64,000 bases of DNA from Euglena gracilis (taxonomy: Eukaryota; Euglenida; Euglenophyceae; Euglenales), in the NCBI GenBank assembly GCA_039621445.1, contig CP154954.1:50881847-50945846 (forward strand). Reading direction: 5' to 3'. The position numbers were made by a program, and so were the translations under genes. Positions 24,901 through 37,289 of the stretch are shown here, piece by piece. A model generated the notes under the pieces. The model ran no database searches and was not told the origin of the DNA. It saw nothing but the letters and a program-made list of their open reading frames with translations. Position 1 is the first letter of the stretch; each line of letters opens with the position of its first letter.

Positions 24901-26409
24901 TCGGATGCTGCCGGAATTAATGACAGATTGAACACCACATGCTTTGGACGCAATTTCAGCCATTCTTCCATTTTTTCCGCAAAAAGAAACTGACCCCTAA
25001 CCTAGCGGCGTGACCTTAGATTTCATTCTCTGGTGGAGGAAGGGGGCATGAATAAAGATGATGGTGAAACTCTAGGGGGCGAAGCCGCATTGCTTGTAAG
25101 TGCGCTTGCATGCAAACAATTTCGAAAGGTTGCAGGGAATGGTAGGAAAATGAGCCCCTGCAATGCCCACCATGAATCGTCGTTTTTGCACGGTTTCAAC
25201 ACACGAGGATGCAGCGCAAAGAATGCTGAGATGGATGGATATTGTGGTTTCGAATGCTTTGATTCCACTTCCACAGCAGCCAAGCAAAAGCATTGTTCTG
25301 CATTATTTTGTGGATTCTGGACTTCGTTTGACCCCCAACACCCCATTATGCAGCCGACAAGGGTTCCAAACTGGGTAGGATTAGCCAAACCCCCTCCCAG
25401 TTTCAACTCTGCCATTTTGCCAGGGTGAGGTTTTTGGTCAAAAATTTTCCTTTTCAAGACGTTATCTCGAGAAAATGTGCATAATCTCTGAAAGCGTCTG
25501 CCAGACAAAATGCACCCCTGGAGACCCCACTTTTCCGAATAGTGCCCCCCCTCCCCCGAATGGAAGCCCCCCCCCCTCGGTTTTCAACCAACGTTCCGAA
25601 TAGTAGCCCCCGGGGGCTCAGGACCGGCCCGGCAGCCTGGCCTGTGTTCACTTGCGGCGGAATCAAAATAACATTGCATACGGCTTTTTAAGGGATTGGC
25701 CACACAGCAAAAACAGCGGACAGGTCGAAAACCAGGGGGTCCAAGCATTATCGAAGAAACTTCTTTGTGGGTCCACATGTCCTACCTTTCCAAACCCTGT
25801 CAACTTTGCTCTTATGTAAATGAAACTCTTGTGGATGCATTGGATCATTAGACGTAAAATCACACAACCCTCATGCTGCATGTTACTCAAGGCCGCTTAC
25901 AGTTGCTCCATCAACACACAAACAGGTGAGATTTAAGCCATCAAGGCAAGGATTTTGGAAAATGGAATTCAACACTGCCTTGACAGCTTGAACCTCTTGG
26001 TGCATCACGCATTTTTGCAACCCCCTAGAGAAAATCGGGTTGTCAGGGAAACCCATACATCAGGGGGGAAGTGTGCGTTAAAGACCCCTCCAAATGTGCG
26101 CAAACTCACGCGGGAATGTTGCACAAAATATGCAGGAAAATGTGCAGAAAATATGTGATTTTTCCAAAATCAGGCCACATTTGGACATGCTTAGGTGACC
26201 CAATTTGCAAGTCACTTCAAACCATTTTGGGTCAATTTTTGGATCATTTTCAACGATTTTGAGCCATTTTGGAGCTATTTTGACAGTTTTGACTCCTTTT
26301 CGGTCATTTTCGGCCATTTTCAGCAAATTAGAATCATATTGCAATGGAAAATGACCCAAATGACTAAAAATAACAGCTGATTAACAAAAAAAAATATAAA
26401 AAGTGGTCA

Positions 26410-26770
26410 AAACCGGCCAAAAAAAAAATGGCCAACGGTGGTCAGGATGACTGGAAAATGGCCCAGGGTGGCCAGGAATGGCCCAAAATGGCCCCAAAAT
26501 TGGCAAAAAAAAGTGCCAAATTGGCCGTTTTTTGGCCAGTTCGGCCAAAAAATTGGCCAAAATTGGCCCTGAAATGAAAAGAAATGGCCTGAAATGGTTG
26601 GAAACGGGTCAAAACAAACAGTGGCTTAGAATGGCCCAAAATGGCCAAAACTGGCACAAAAAAAAGGCCGAAATGGCCATTTTTGGCCAATTTGGAAAAA
26701 TAATTGGCGAAAATGGCCCCGCAATGGAAGTAAATGGCCTAAAATGGTTGGAAGAATTCAAAACGACCCA
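26410..26770. repeat. Two-copy GGCC-rich tandem repeat
   Basis: Two diverged copies with a period of about 170 bp, each containing TTGGCCAAAA..., AATGGCCTGAAATGGTTGG or its variant, and an AAAAAAAA interruption. The surrounding DNA back to 26200 is also built of short TTTTGG/GGCCAAAA words. Confidence 0.6.
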
Positions 26771-26774
26771 ATGA

Positions 26775-29700
26775 GATTCGGAAAGCCGGGATCCAGTTGC
26801 TCATGCCTGGAAAAAAAAATCGGGAACAGGGGCCAGGGTCATGGTGATAATCGGCGGTTTTTATTACCCCCTTTCCCCAGTGGTAAGCTTCTCTCTTCTC
26901 TGATCGATAAGAGCTCAGTGACTCCCCCCAGGCGGGAAAGTTTCTTTTTTAAAACTTCTCAAGGACCACCCCTCTGGGCCAAAGGGCCGGCCAAGGGCCA
27001 AGGGTCGGTCCAGGGCTTGAACAGGGCCGAAAACCAAAAACTTAAAAATTGCATTTTTGACGTTTTAGCTGGTTTGGCAAATATGTTAGGAATCCTGAAA
27101 TCAATTTTTTCTCCTGATGTCGACCTGGTTTGCCGAAAAATGTCGATTTTTTGTCCATTTTTTTCAATGTGGGCCACCATCGTGGATTGCCAGCCCAGCC
27201 CAGCCAAGAATCATAATGAGCCACAAATTATCTGTCAAACATATCCGCACCATGCCACCATCAGACATGTAAAGAGCTCATCCCTACATAAAACCAGTAA
27301 AGGTAAAAGCGGCGTTTGGGCCGCCGGGTTCACGACAGAACCGGCGTCCCCCCACTGGTTTTCGGACGCCGGTTCTGTCCGTGAGAAAGGGGTGGGAGAC
27401 GCCGGTTCTGTCCAAAACCCAGCGTCCCTAACGCCGGTTCTGTCATCACGATAGGCTTTATTAAAAGTGCCCAAAAATTTGGTCGCCGAATTTGGTCGTT
27501 GAGGTGCTGATTTGACTGTTTTAACCATGTAATACAACGTAATTTGCCATTTGGGACCCACTGGGCTGGGTATCCAATTTCGGTGAAAATTGGTGCTCTT
27601 TTGGAATAATAGTGCTGTGGGAAAATCTCACCACCACCACTGGTCATCTGTTGAAAAGAGGTTTCGCACTGGGGGTAACTTGGTACCCCAACGTTCCACA
27701 CAGCCAGAGATACGCTCGCGATCGTTGGATCGGCCAGAATCCGAGTCGAAATTTGTGGTGATTTTCGGTTCTGTTTAGTTTGAGAAGCATAATGAACCCC
27801 ACAGAAACAATTTTTATCTTCAAATCAACGACCTGAGGGTTCTGATGAGTTCAAAAATTGTTAAATTATGAATTCCCTGGGACAGGAAAGACATACGAGT
27901 ATAGTACATAAGAGTACCGTGCCGCATTTGGCGGTCATCATTAGTCGTCTGATGACAAGGGCTTTCAATTGAGGGGCGAGTTTGCACCTGAGCGACTGAC
28001 AGCCTTGAAATGCTGCACAAAATAGCACTTGTTCCGACCCCAACTACATCACTCTTATGACCAAGGATTTAAGCCATTTCAGTTGTTGAAAAATGCCTCC
28101 GTTCAACCCCCATTTCCAGAGTGAGTTTCGGGTGTTCACGCAGTTCGTCACCCAGTTGTTCATCTGGCCGGGGTTGTATGCTCTTGATTTGCACCACAGA
28201 TTTGAACGCCAGAGATACGCTCGCAATCGTCGGAATTTGGCGAAATCCAAAGTAGTGTAACATTGCAGTTGGTGGTCGGAGATTGGTTCTGGGAGTGTCC
28301 TTTCACCGAAGGTTGGGAACGCCGGTTCTGTTGTGAACCCGGCGGCCCTAAAACGACCGTTTAAGAAAAAGGGGGGACGCCGGGAGACCACCCTTTTCTG
28401 ATATAAAAAGGCCACTTGTGGGAGATCTTGGAGGGTCCAAAAAAACACACACCTTGGAAGAGGACAAATGGGTTTTTAGGATTGGTCCTCCTTGATGGCT
28501 TGTTATTGAGGATGCAAGAACTTCACGTCTTCGCAGAGAGAAACTGTCTGGGACCCAGCCAAATCAAACACAATTCACTCCCCTTTCCTCTGAGCTTCTG
28601 AGCTCCAATGCCACCTGATGCTACCTGAACTGCTTTCGGGTGGGGTCTGAAACTGCGATTGTTAGAGTTGACCCACTCAGCCTGATGACCCCCCAGGGCA
28701 GACTCACCAACCCCCCAAGGTCACCAAACTTTAAAAAAAATTTTAAACCCACAACAGAACTGAAGGTTTTTCATTTCCATGATGAGGCCAGGTTCAATCG
28801 GGTGAGGAATGAGCAAGAACAAAACCAACGGCATCTGGAGCAAAACCTAAAACCTATTTTGCAGTGCGATCCTCCTCTAAATATTTAATTTCAGTGCAAA
28901 TGATTTGAATGAGCGAGCACTTCTGGTTGAGAACCCCCCTTCTTTGCACATTTTGAAGACATGGCGCTTTCATTTGGTGATGGCTTCTTGGCTCACCAAG
29001 AGCTTGCGGCCCGGAGGTGTGTTTATCTTCATGCCACAAACTGCTCAAAGTTTGGATCTGTTTGCGAATTGCTTGTGAAAGTTCGACATTCTGTGAGTTA
29101 GTACCATGGATAAAGAAAATCATCGGCATGCACCAACACTTGGATGGAAAAAGAGGGGAACGGAAAAACATTGAGCACTGGAATTGAGCTTCAATTTCAA
29201 GAAAGGAAAGCGGCCATTATTGTCTGTTTCAAGCACCTGGGAGAGGGGGGGGGGTTGGGGGCATGAGAATGCTTTGGGGGAAAAAGAAGGAATGCCCTGG
29301 AAAGGGAACATTTCATTCTGCTAGAAGTCAAAGTCCCTGGAAACCTTGGAGTGGCATGCAAGGAGCTGGTGCCTGTTCAAGGTGACTGTCACCAAAGCGA
29401 CTTCAAACTTTTCAAACATCTGTTGGCATCAGCACATAATCGCTATCATTTTTCAATTAAAAAAAACACAATGGTCTGAAAAAATAATGCGGACATGTGA
29501 TGTGGAGCAGAAGGATTTGGGGAAAGAGGGGGATGACAAAATCACGATATAGATACAGTTTGGAAAGAAGCAAAGTGCACACCCGGCATCCCAGCACTGC
29601 AGGAGAAAAGATGTTAACACAGTGAAGCCGAAATTTACAGTATAGACAACAATTATGGTAGACAAATATAACAGAAAAAATTGAGGGAAAAAATTGGTAA

Positions 29701-31140
29701 AATATAATTCGCAAAAAATTGGTATTCAACTGCCGGCAATAAACCCTTTTCATCAGACAATCAACCGCTGACAGCACTTTTGATGGCCAGCGGACCTAAT
29801 AATACATGGCCCCTGGACTTAAAACAAAGCCCAGAAAGCCTAAAATGTCTGGCCGGAGGACGTTTTAACTTGTTGCCCACATTAAAACTTGTTTTCATAA
29901 GGAAAATAGCCTTTTTTTTAGATTATGTGGCCATTATTTTAGGAATCTTAGGCAAGGTGGCCATTATTTCAGCCTGTTAGCTGCTGCAAATTAGTCTTTG
30001 CAAATTAGTCTTAGCAAATTATTCTTAGCCTAAGCAGTCTGACAGGGTGGACAAAAATTATGGTAGACTAAAAAAAAGGCACAATTTTGGTAAAACCTTG
30101 ATTTTGGATTGAAAAAAATTGGTAAAAATAAGTTGTTCATCCATTTCTTGAAACTTTTTTGTTGTTTTGCACATGCTATTCATTGAGCAAAAAAAAATTC
30201 AGCAATTTTGCCTCAAAATTGCCATCAAGGGTGTGGGTGTTGGTAGATACCCTCACCCCCCCCCCAAAGTGGCCACCCTCTGGGCATCGGGACCCAAAAT
30301 GGCCACTCTGGGAGGGGGGACACTTTGGGGGGGGGGGTCAAATTTTGGCCTTTGGCGCCTTTGGACGAAGGAAAATGGCCACTTTGAGGGGGGTAAACCA
30401 AAATTTACCAAAACTTTTTGGTCACTTTGGCAGGGGGACACTTTGAGGGGGGGTGAGGGTATTTGCCAACATTTTAGCATTTTTTTTGTCATTTCAGGCA
30501 TTTTAGATCATTTCCCAGCGGTCGTTTTGGGATGAGGCCTCACAAAAGAGGGTGGGATGCCAACACTGGTCAAAACTGTGGTAAAAACAATTAACCCCCC
30601 AAATAATAACCCCCCCCCAAATAATAAACCCCGGACCTAATCGGGCTGGGCCTGGCCACTGGCCTGGGCCTGGTCAGATCAGTTTTGCCTAATTGAGCTG
30701 GGTTGGGCTGGGCTTCAGCACTGCAAAAAACCTGGTCTCACATGTGGGGGTCTTATATTGGGAGGTCGCTGAGCTCTTATCTCTTTAGAGCAAGAGCGAA
30801 GCTCACCACTGGGGAAAAAGGGGGGCAAACCCCCTGGGTAGATAATGACAACCGCAGATTAATCAGGGGTGCATTTCGTCAGACCGGCATTTCTGGAAAT
30901 AATGCGCATTTTCTCGAGATAATATATTAATATTATTATTATATATTGGGAAAATAGCTTTTTTGACCCAAAATCTCACCCCATCGAAATGGCAAAGTCG
31001 AAACTGGGGGGGTGGCAAATCCTACCCAGTTGGACCCTTCGCGGGTGAATAACTTGGGTGTGGCGGGGAGTTGGGGGTCAAACAGATCAGATTCAGAAAC
31101 CCGGGATCCAGTCACCCGCGACTGAAAAAAATTTCCGGAA
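26775..31140. repeat. Dispersed repeats, including a diverged copy of the GACGCCGG unit and a GATAAGAGCTCAG family
   Basis: 26775-26930 (GATCCAGT...GATAAGAGCTCAGTGAC) recurs, complete or in part and in either orientation, at 25365-25510, 30760-31170 and 62050-62350. 27300-28400 is a diverged inverted relative of the 31.4-34.8 kb units, starting and ending in GACGCCGGTTCTGTCC words. Between 28.5 and 30.1 kb the sequence is less repetitive; a minus-strand stretch at 28930-29130 (NVELSQAIRKQIQTLSSLWH) is weakly protein-like. Confidence 0.55.
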
Positions 31141-31477
31141 ACCGGGCCGGGGTGATGGAGGCCCTCCATGCCCCCCTCATTTCGCCGTTTTGGCTGCCGA
31201 CACGCCTGGCCCGTGTTTTGGCACACTTTTGCGGCCAAAAACGGCCATTTTGGGGTGTTTTGGGGGCCTTTTTTGGGAAAAAAAAACAACAAAAAAAAGG
31301 TTTTTCAAAATGTCTCCACAATGAAGCAGAATCTATATCGAAAATTTGCCCCAGACGCTGATTCGGGTGTGAAGCCGGTGCCTGGGATGCCAGTTTGGCA
31401 ATGTTACCCATCAATCAAAAGCTCTTCTCAAGGGCTTTTGACAGAGGAAGTCAGAATTCAGCCATTACTACAAAAAA

Positions 31478-34400
31478 GGGGTGGCGGACGCCGGTTCTGT
31501 CCAAAGCCCGGCGTCCAGGACGGGACGGGCTTTGGACAGAACCGGTGTCCGCCACCCCTTGTTTAAAGCGGCGTTTTAGAGACGCCGGGTTCAGGACAGA
31601 ACCGGCGTCCCCACCCTTCGGTCAAAGGACACTCCCAGGACCAATCTCCGACCACTAATCTGAAATGTCACGCCACTTTGCATTTCACCAAATTCCGGCG
31701 ATCGCGAGGGTATTTCTGGCTGTGTCAATCGTCCAAGTACAAACTTACCCCTCAATCGAAAGCTCTTTTCATCAGACGACTGGCGATCACCAGGAAATCT
31801 TAATTTCACAACTCTGGTGCCCCCAGGACCCCTCACGTGGTCGATTTGAAGGGAAAAAACGTTTCTGTAAGGGGTTTTCAGCATCTTAAACCAAAAATCA
31901 CTGAAAATTACCACAAATTTCGACTCAGATTCTGGTCGATCCGACGATCACGAGCGTATCTCGGGCTGCGTGCAACGTTAGGGTACCAAGTTACCCCTCG
32001 ATTGAAAGCTCTTTTCAACAGACGACCAGCGGTGCTTTCAGATCTTTCCACGCTGCACGGTACTCTATTTCCAAATCTGGGCCAATTTTCACCAAATTTG
32101 GATATCCACCCCAGTGGTCCCTAGATGGCAAAATTCATTGTCCTAGATGGTTGAAACAGTCATACCAGCACCTTAGGGCCACTTTTGGGCACTTTTGGTG
32201 ACATTTTTAGGAATGAAAACCTGACGCCGGGCTTTGGACAAAACCGGCGTTCCTAACGCCGGGCTTTAGGACAGAACCGGCGTCCGGAAAACCCGTGGGG
32301 GGGACGCCGGTTCTGTCCTGAACCCGGCGTCTCAAAAGCCGGTTTTACTACAAAAAAGGGGTGGCGGACGCCGGTTCTGTCCAAAACCCGGCGTTCCGGA
32401 CGCCGGTTCCGTCCGAAGGACGGAACCGGCGTCCGGAACGCCGGGTTTTGGACAGAACCGGCATCCGCCACCCCTTGTTTAAAGCGGCGTTTTAGAGACG
32501 CCGGGCCGGGTTCAGGACAGAACCGGCGTCCCCATCCTTCGGTCAAAGGACACTCCCAGGACCAATCTCCGACCACTAATCTGAAATGGCACGCCACTTT
32601 GCATTTCACCAAATTCCGGCGATCGCGAGGGTATTTCTGGCTGTGTCAATCGTCCAGGTACAAACTCACCCCTCAATCGAAAGCTCTTTTCATCAGACGA
32701 CTGGCGATCACCACCAAATTCAGCCACGTCCCCCCCCCCACGGGTTTTCCGGACGCCGGTTCTGTCCTAAAACCCGGCATTAGGAACGCCGGTTTTGTCC
32801 AAAACCCGGCGTCCGGTTTTCATTCCTAAAAATGTCACCAAAAGTGCCCAAAAGTGGCCCTAAGGTGCTGGTACCCCCCCCCTTTATTGTCCCACCGACC
32901 TGCCCCCGGGAGGCCCGACCGGACAATAAAGGGGGGGGGACAATAAAGGGGTACCAAAGGAATTTCATTGGCCGGGCCAAAAAAACCCCCCGTCGGCCGG
33001 GGCCCAGGGACAATAAAGGGGGGGGGACAATAAAGGGGGGGGGGGGTATGACTGTTTCAACCATCTAGGACAATGCATTTTGTCATCTGGGGACAAGTGG
33101 GGTGGGTATCCAAATTTGGTGAAAATTGGCCCAGATTTGGAAATAGAGTACCGTGCGGCGTGGAAAGGAGCACCGCTGGTCGTCTGTTGAAAAGAGCTTT
33201 CAATCGAGGGGTAACTTGGTACCCTAACGTTGCACGCAGCCCGAGATACGCTCGCGATCGTCGGATCATCCAGAATCTGAGTCGAAATTTGGGGTAATTT
33301 TCAGTGATTTTTGGTTTAAGATGCTGAATAAACCTTACAGAAACGTGTTTTCTCTTCGAATCGACCACCTGAGGGGTCCTAGGGGGCACCAGAGTTGTGA
33401 AATTAGGATTTCCCAGTGACAGAAAATAAGAGATCCAGGCGGCGTGGATGAATTTGGTGGTGATCGCCAGTCGTCTGATGAAAAGAGCTTTCGATTGAGG
33501 GGTGAGTTTGTCCCTCGACTATTGACACAGCCAGAAATACCCTCGCGATCGCCGGAATTTGGTGAAATACAAAGTGGCGTGACATTGCAGATTAGTGGTT
33601 GGAAATTGGTCCTGGGAGTGTCCTTTGCCCGAAGGGTGGGGACGCCGGTTCTGTCCTGAACCCGGCGTCTCTAAAACGCCGCTTTAAACAAGGGGTGGCG
33701 GACGCCGGTTCTGTCCAAAACCCGGCGTTCCGGACGCCAGTTCCGTCCTTCGGACGGAACCGGCGTCCGGAACGCCGGGTTTTGGACAGAACCGGCGTCC
33801 GCCACCCCTTTTTTGTAGTAAAACCGGCGTTTGAGACGCCGGGTTCAGGACAGAACCGGCGTCCCCCCCCACGGGTTTTCGGACGCCGGTTCTGTCCTAA
33901 AACCCGGCGTTAGGAACGCCGGTTTTGTCCAAAACCCGGCGTCCGATTTTCATTCCTAAAAATGTCACCAAAAGTGCCCAAAAGTGGCCCAAAGCTCCTG
34001 GTATGACTGTTTTAACCATGTAGGACAATGATTTTTGCCATTTGGGGACCAGTGGGGTGGATGTCCAAATTTGGTGAAAATTGGCCCAGATTTGGAAATA
34101 GAGTACCGTGCGGCGTGGAAAGATCTGATGAGCACCGCTGGTCGTCTGTTGAAAAGAGCTTTCGATCGAGGGGTAACTTGGTACCCTAACGTTGCACGCA
34201 GCCAGAGATACGCTCGCGATCGTCGGATCGGCCAGAATCTTAGTCGAAAATTGTGGTAGTTTTCAGTGATTTTTGGTTTAAGATGCTGAATAAACCTTAC
34301 AGAAACGTTTCTTCTCTTCGAAGCGACCACCTGAGAGGTCCTGGGGGCACCAGAGTTGTGAAATTAGGATTTCCCAGTGACAGAAAGTAAGAGCTCCAGG

Positions 34401-34769
34401 CGGCGTCGCTGAATTTGGTGGTGATCTCCAGTCGTCTGATGAAAAGGGCTTTCGATTGAGGGGTGAGTTTGTACCCAGACGATCGACACAGCCAGAAATA
34501 CCCTCGCGATCGCCGGAATTTGGTGAAATACAAGGTGGCGTGACATTGCAGATCAGTGGTCGGAGATTGGTCCTGGGAGTGTCCTTTGACCGAAGGGTGG
34601 GGACGCCGGTTCTGTCCTGAACCCGGCGTCTCTAAAACGCCGCTTTAAACAAGGGGTGGCGGACGCCGGTTCTGTCCAAAACCCGGCGTTCCAAACGCCG
34701 GTTCCGTCCTTCGGACGGAACCGGTGTTTGGAACGCCGGGTTTTGGACAGAACCGGCGTCCGCCACCCC
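31478..34769. repeat. Cluster of inverted ~0.8-kb repeat units joined by long hairpins
   Basis: One unit lies forward (31478-32270), a partial one follows (32345-32745), and two lie inverted (32745-33690 and 33890-34769). They share long near-identical stretches, for example CAATCGAAAGCTCTTTTCAT and CGATCGCGAGGGTATTTCTG. Units are bounded by near-perfect palindromes of 117 nt at 32358-32474, 33692-33808 and 34653-34769, and a shortened 82-nt one at 31478-31559. No frame is conserved as protein among the copies. Function unknown. Confidence 0.85.
32874..33046. mobile_element. 173-bp MITE-like element with C-run ends and TA duplication
   Basis: Begins CCCCCCCCCTTTATTGTCCC and ends GGGACAATAAAGG plus a G-run, inverted repeats of one another. 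It interrupts CTGGTA|TGACTG of a repeat unit. The same site is uninterrupted at 33999-34011 and, inverted and nearly identical over about 40 bases, at 32130-32170. Comparison shows one extra TA, i.e. insertion with a TA target-site duplication. The interior has ACCTGCCCCCGGGAGGCCCGA and no coding capacity. Confidence 0.85.
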
Positions 34770-34792
34770 TTTTTTGTAGTAAACACGGATTA

Positions 34793-34999
34793 CCATGCCC
34801 CCCCCCATTGTGTACCCCCCCCCATTGTGTACCCCCTGGGGGGGGGGAGGTAATGGGGGGGGGGGGGGGAGCACCACCTTCTCCCATGTCCCGCCAAAGA
34901 AAAACTTGCCCCCCCCATTGTGTACCTCCCCCCCATTATGTACCTCCTGCCCGGTTTTGGCCTCCCGGGGGGAGGTACATAAAGGGGGGGGGGGCATGG
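34793..34999. mobile_element. C-run/G-run element (CCATGCCCC type)
   Basis: Left end TA|CCATGCCCCCC then ATTGTGTACC. Right end GGTACATAAAGG, a G-run, then GCATGG|TA. Internal ATTGTGTACC repeats. About 207 bp. Confidence 0.6.
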
Positions 35000-35090
35000 T
35001 ATAGGGCAGGCGTTTCGTGTTAACCAAAACTGCCCAAAAAGTGGAAAAAAAAGTTACAAAAATGGGGGTGGGGGTTATTAATATGGATTA

Positions 35091-35230
35091 CCCCCCCCCT
35101 CATTGTCCCACCGACCTGCCCCCGGGAGGCCCGATCGGACAATAAGGGGGGAGGGGACAATAAGACCGTACCAAAAAAGGAATTTCATTGGCCGGGCCAA
35201 AAAAACCCCAGGGACAATAAGGGGGGGGAC
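35091..35230. mobile_element. Second copy of the 173-bp element (right end degraded)
   Basis: After TA it reads CCCCCCCCCTCATTGTCCCA and then shares ACCTGCCCCCGGGAGGCCCGA, GGACAATAAGG and AATTTCATTGGCCGGGCCAA with 32874-33046. The right terminus lacks the terminal TA. Confidence 0.7.
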
Positions 35231-35685
35231 AGGGCAGGCACCGGGCATTTGTTAACACGGTTATAGTAAAATTGTGGCCTCAACACATAGGGTGTTTAAT
35301 CGTGTTAATGGCGCCACAGGCGCCATTAACACAATTACACCGTGTAATTCCTAATTCATGTGTATACCACTATACATTCAAAATCCTAATTTCATGTGTA
35401 TACCACCCCCCCTCCCCTTATTTGACCCCCCCCCTTGGTGGTCGGAGCGACTAGCCGACCACCAATTTTAAGTCCACCCCCCCCCAAAACATTTCATTCA
35501 AATATGAAGGAAAATGACTCGAAACCCAGCCAAATGCCTTCAAAAACCCCCGTTCGGGTAAACCCCACAAACCCCACAAAAAATTCGGGTAAACCCCCAT
35601 TGGGGAGCGCGATTTGGCATCGTTGCCTTTCACACACAAGGGGGGTGTACGGGTCGCGGGGGGGGGTCCCGTTCGTGGGGGTCAG

Positions 35686-35728
<43 letters not shown>

Positions 35729-36062
35729 GGGGGGGGAGGGGGGGGGGGGTGGGGGGGGTGGGTGGGGGGGGGTGGGGTTTGGGGGGGGGGGGGGAGGGGG
35801 GGGGGGGGGGGGGGGGGGGGGTCGCGGGGGGAACGTGGCAATTTTGACGGGTCACGTGTGACCAATGACCTCACACACAACGTCACATGGGACCTATTTT
35901 TGGAACTATTGGTTCCAAAAAATAGATCCACATTTTTGGCAACTCTTATTCCTAATTTGGGTGCCAATTCCTAATTAGGCTATTTTTTGGCTCCTTCTAA
36001 AATGCGGAAAGCCTCCAGGGGGGGGCGGGGGGGTCGCGGGGGGCCGCGGGGGGGGGGGGTCG

Positions 36063-36106
<44 letters not shown>

Positions 36107-36960
36107 CGCGGGGGTGTTGTTTTGTTGTTGGAGGGTGGACCAAGATTGGAGGGTGGACTAGAGATTCAAATGGACCCTTTCTGAAGGCATTTGGGTGGGT
36201 TTCGAGCCATTTTCCTTCATATTTCATACGGCTGTCACACGGCTGGCCGACGGCGTGCTCCCCCTGAGAAATTGAAAACACACAAAGAATGTGGTGAATA
36301 AATTACACATTATTCAAAAAATTCTTTCCAAAATCTCGGGGGCGGGGGCTGCCCCCGACCCTCACTTCACTTCTACTGGGGGGGTCACCATGGGGTCACA
36401 TGGGGAGCCAACCCACAACGCCATGGAGGAGAATGCTCCTAAATTTTCTTGTGGCAACCCCTTCTGTCAGCTATCAATATGTGTGCAAATGGAAATGATA
36501 TTTTTCAAGTTTAAAAAATAAAAAAAAAATTCAATTTTTCTATTGAAATTTTTCAATGAAAATTTTCAATTTATTTATTTTTTAGGCACAACCCTGCCTT
36601 TGTCACGGACAGAACTGGTGTCTGGAACAAACAATTTACAACAACAACAACAACCACAGCCCAAAAAGAAATTCCAAGGCCACCACATGTGCAAGCAATG
36701 TGATCATCATGCGGCCCTCTGCGAACATGAAGCTAAAGGGCTTCATGTGGCTGCGGACACTTTGCTTGGACACTTTGGGGTGTCTAATTTTGGCCTTCGA
36801 TGCCTTTGGCACTGAAGGAAAACGGCACTTTGGGTGGTGAACCAAAACTCGCAAAAATTGTAGCCACTTTGGGGGACACTTTGAGGGGGGGCGAAGTTCC
36901 CCATTGGAGCGTTGGCGGTATAGTTGAAGTTCTTTGGCGACCCCCTCCCCCCGTCTTTGC
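35231..36960. other. Poly-G tracts and AT-rich DNA, no gene
   Basis: 35690-35822 is over 130 nt of almost pure G, and a second G tract lies at 36030-36108. Between and after them the sequence has the repeated words AAATTCGGGTAAACCCC and short inverted copies, but no convincing frame. The glycine- and proline-rich frames here are products of the G runs. Confidence 0.7.
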
Positions 36961-36974
36961 ACAACGGTGATGAG

Positions 36975-37262
36975 ATGAAAAAAGTTGCCCAAGAACCACG
37001 CTGTTGAAGGCTTTTTTGGAATTCATGGACAACAGCAAGGAAGGTGTGGAAGCTTGTGTAAAGGCGAAGGATTTTTTGTTCCAGTCCGTCTACAATTTCA
37101 CGTGCGCAGGTTCCCCTCAAATCCCGCAACAAATATTTTTGCGTGATGGGGAAGTGGGTCTCCCAAATTTTCAAAGATTTGGCCCGCTGGTCTGCCATGT
37201 CCCGGTTGGTCACCGGAGCAATCCATCGCAGAGTGTGCAAAAACCACCATCTCCGTGGAGAT
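36975..37262 (-). CDS. Unassigned coding-like fragment
   Basis: Minus-strand frame open for over 90 codons: TLRWIAPVTNRDMADQRAKS, LKIWETHFPITQKYLLRDLR, GTCAREIVDGLEQKILRLYT, SFHTFLAVVHEFQKSLQQRG. Composition is balanced, unlike the surrounding repeats. The opposite strand is also open, so the strand is not certain. No clear splice sites or family. Confidence 0.35.
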
Positions 37263-37289
37263 CAGGCATTAGACTTTGGTCATTTTGAC

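Noticed and set aside
31395-34786. Overlapping frames repeating GQNRRP, RRFCPK and similar words
   Set aside because: They come from GACGCCGGTTCTGTCC hairpin repeats; no frame is conserved between the copies.
35435-35974. Glycine- or proline-rich 157-179 codon proteins
   Set aside because: Produced by long G runs; any frame of a homopolymer is open.
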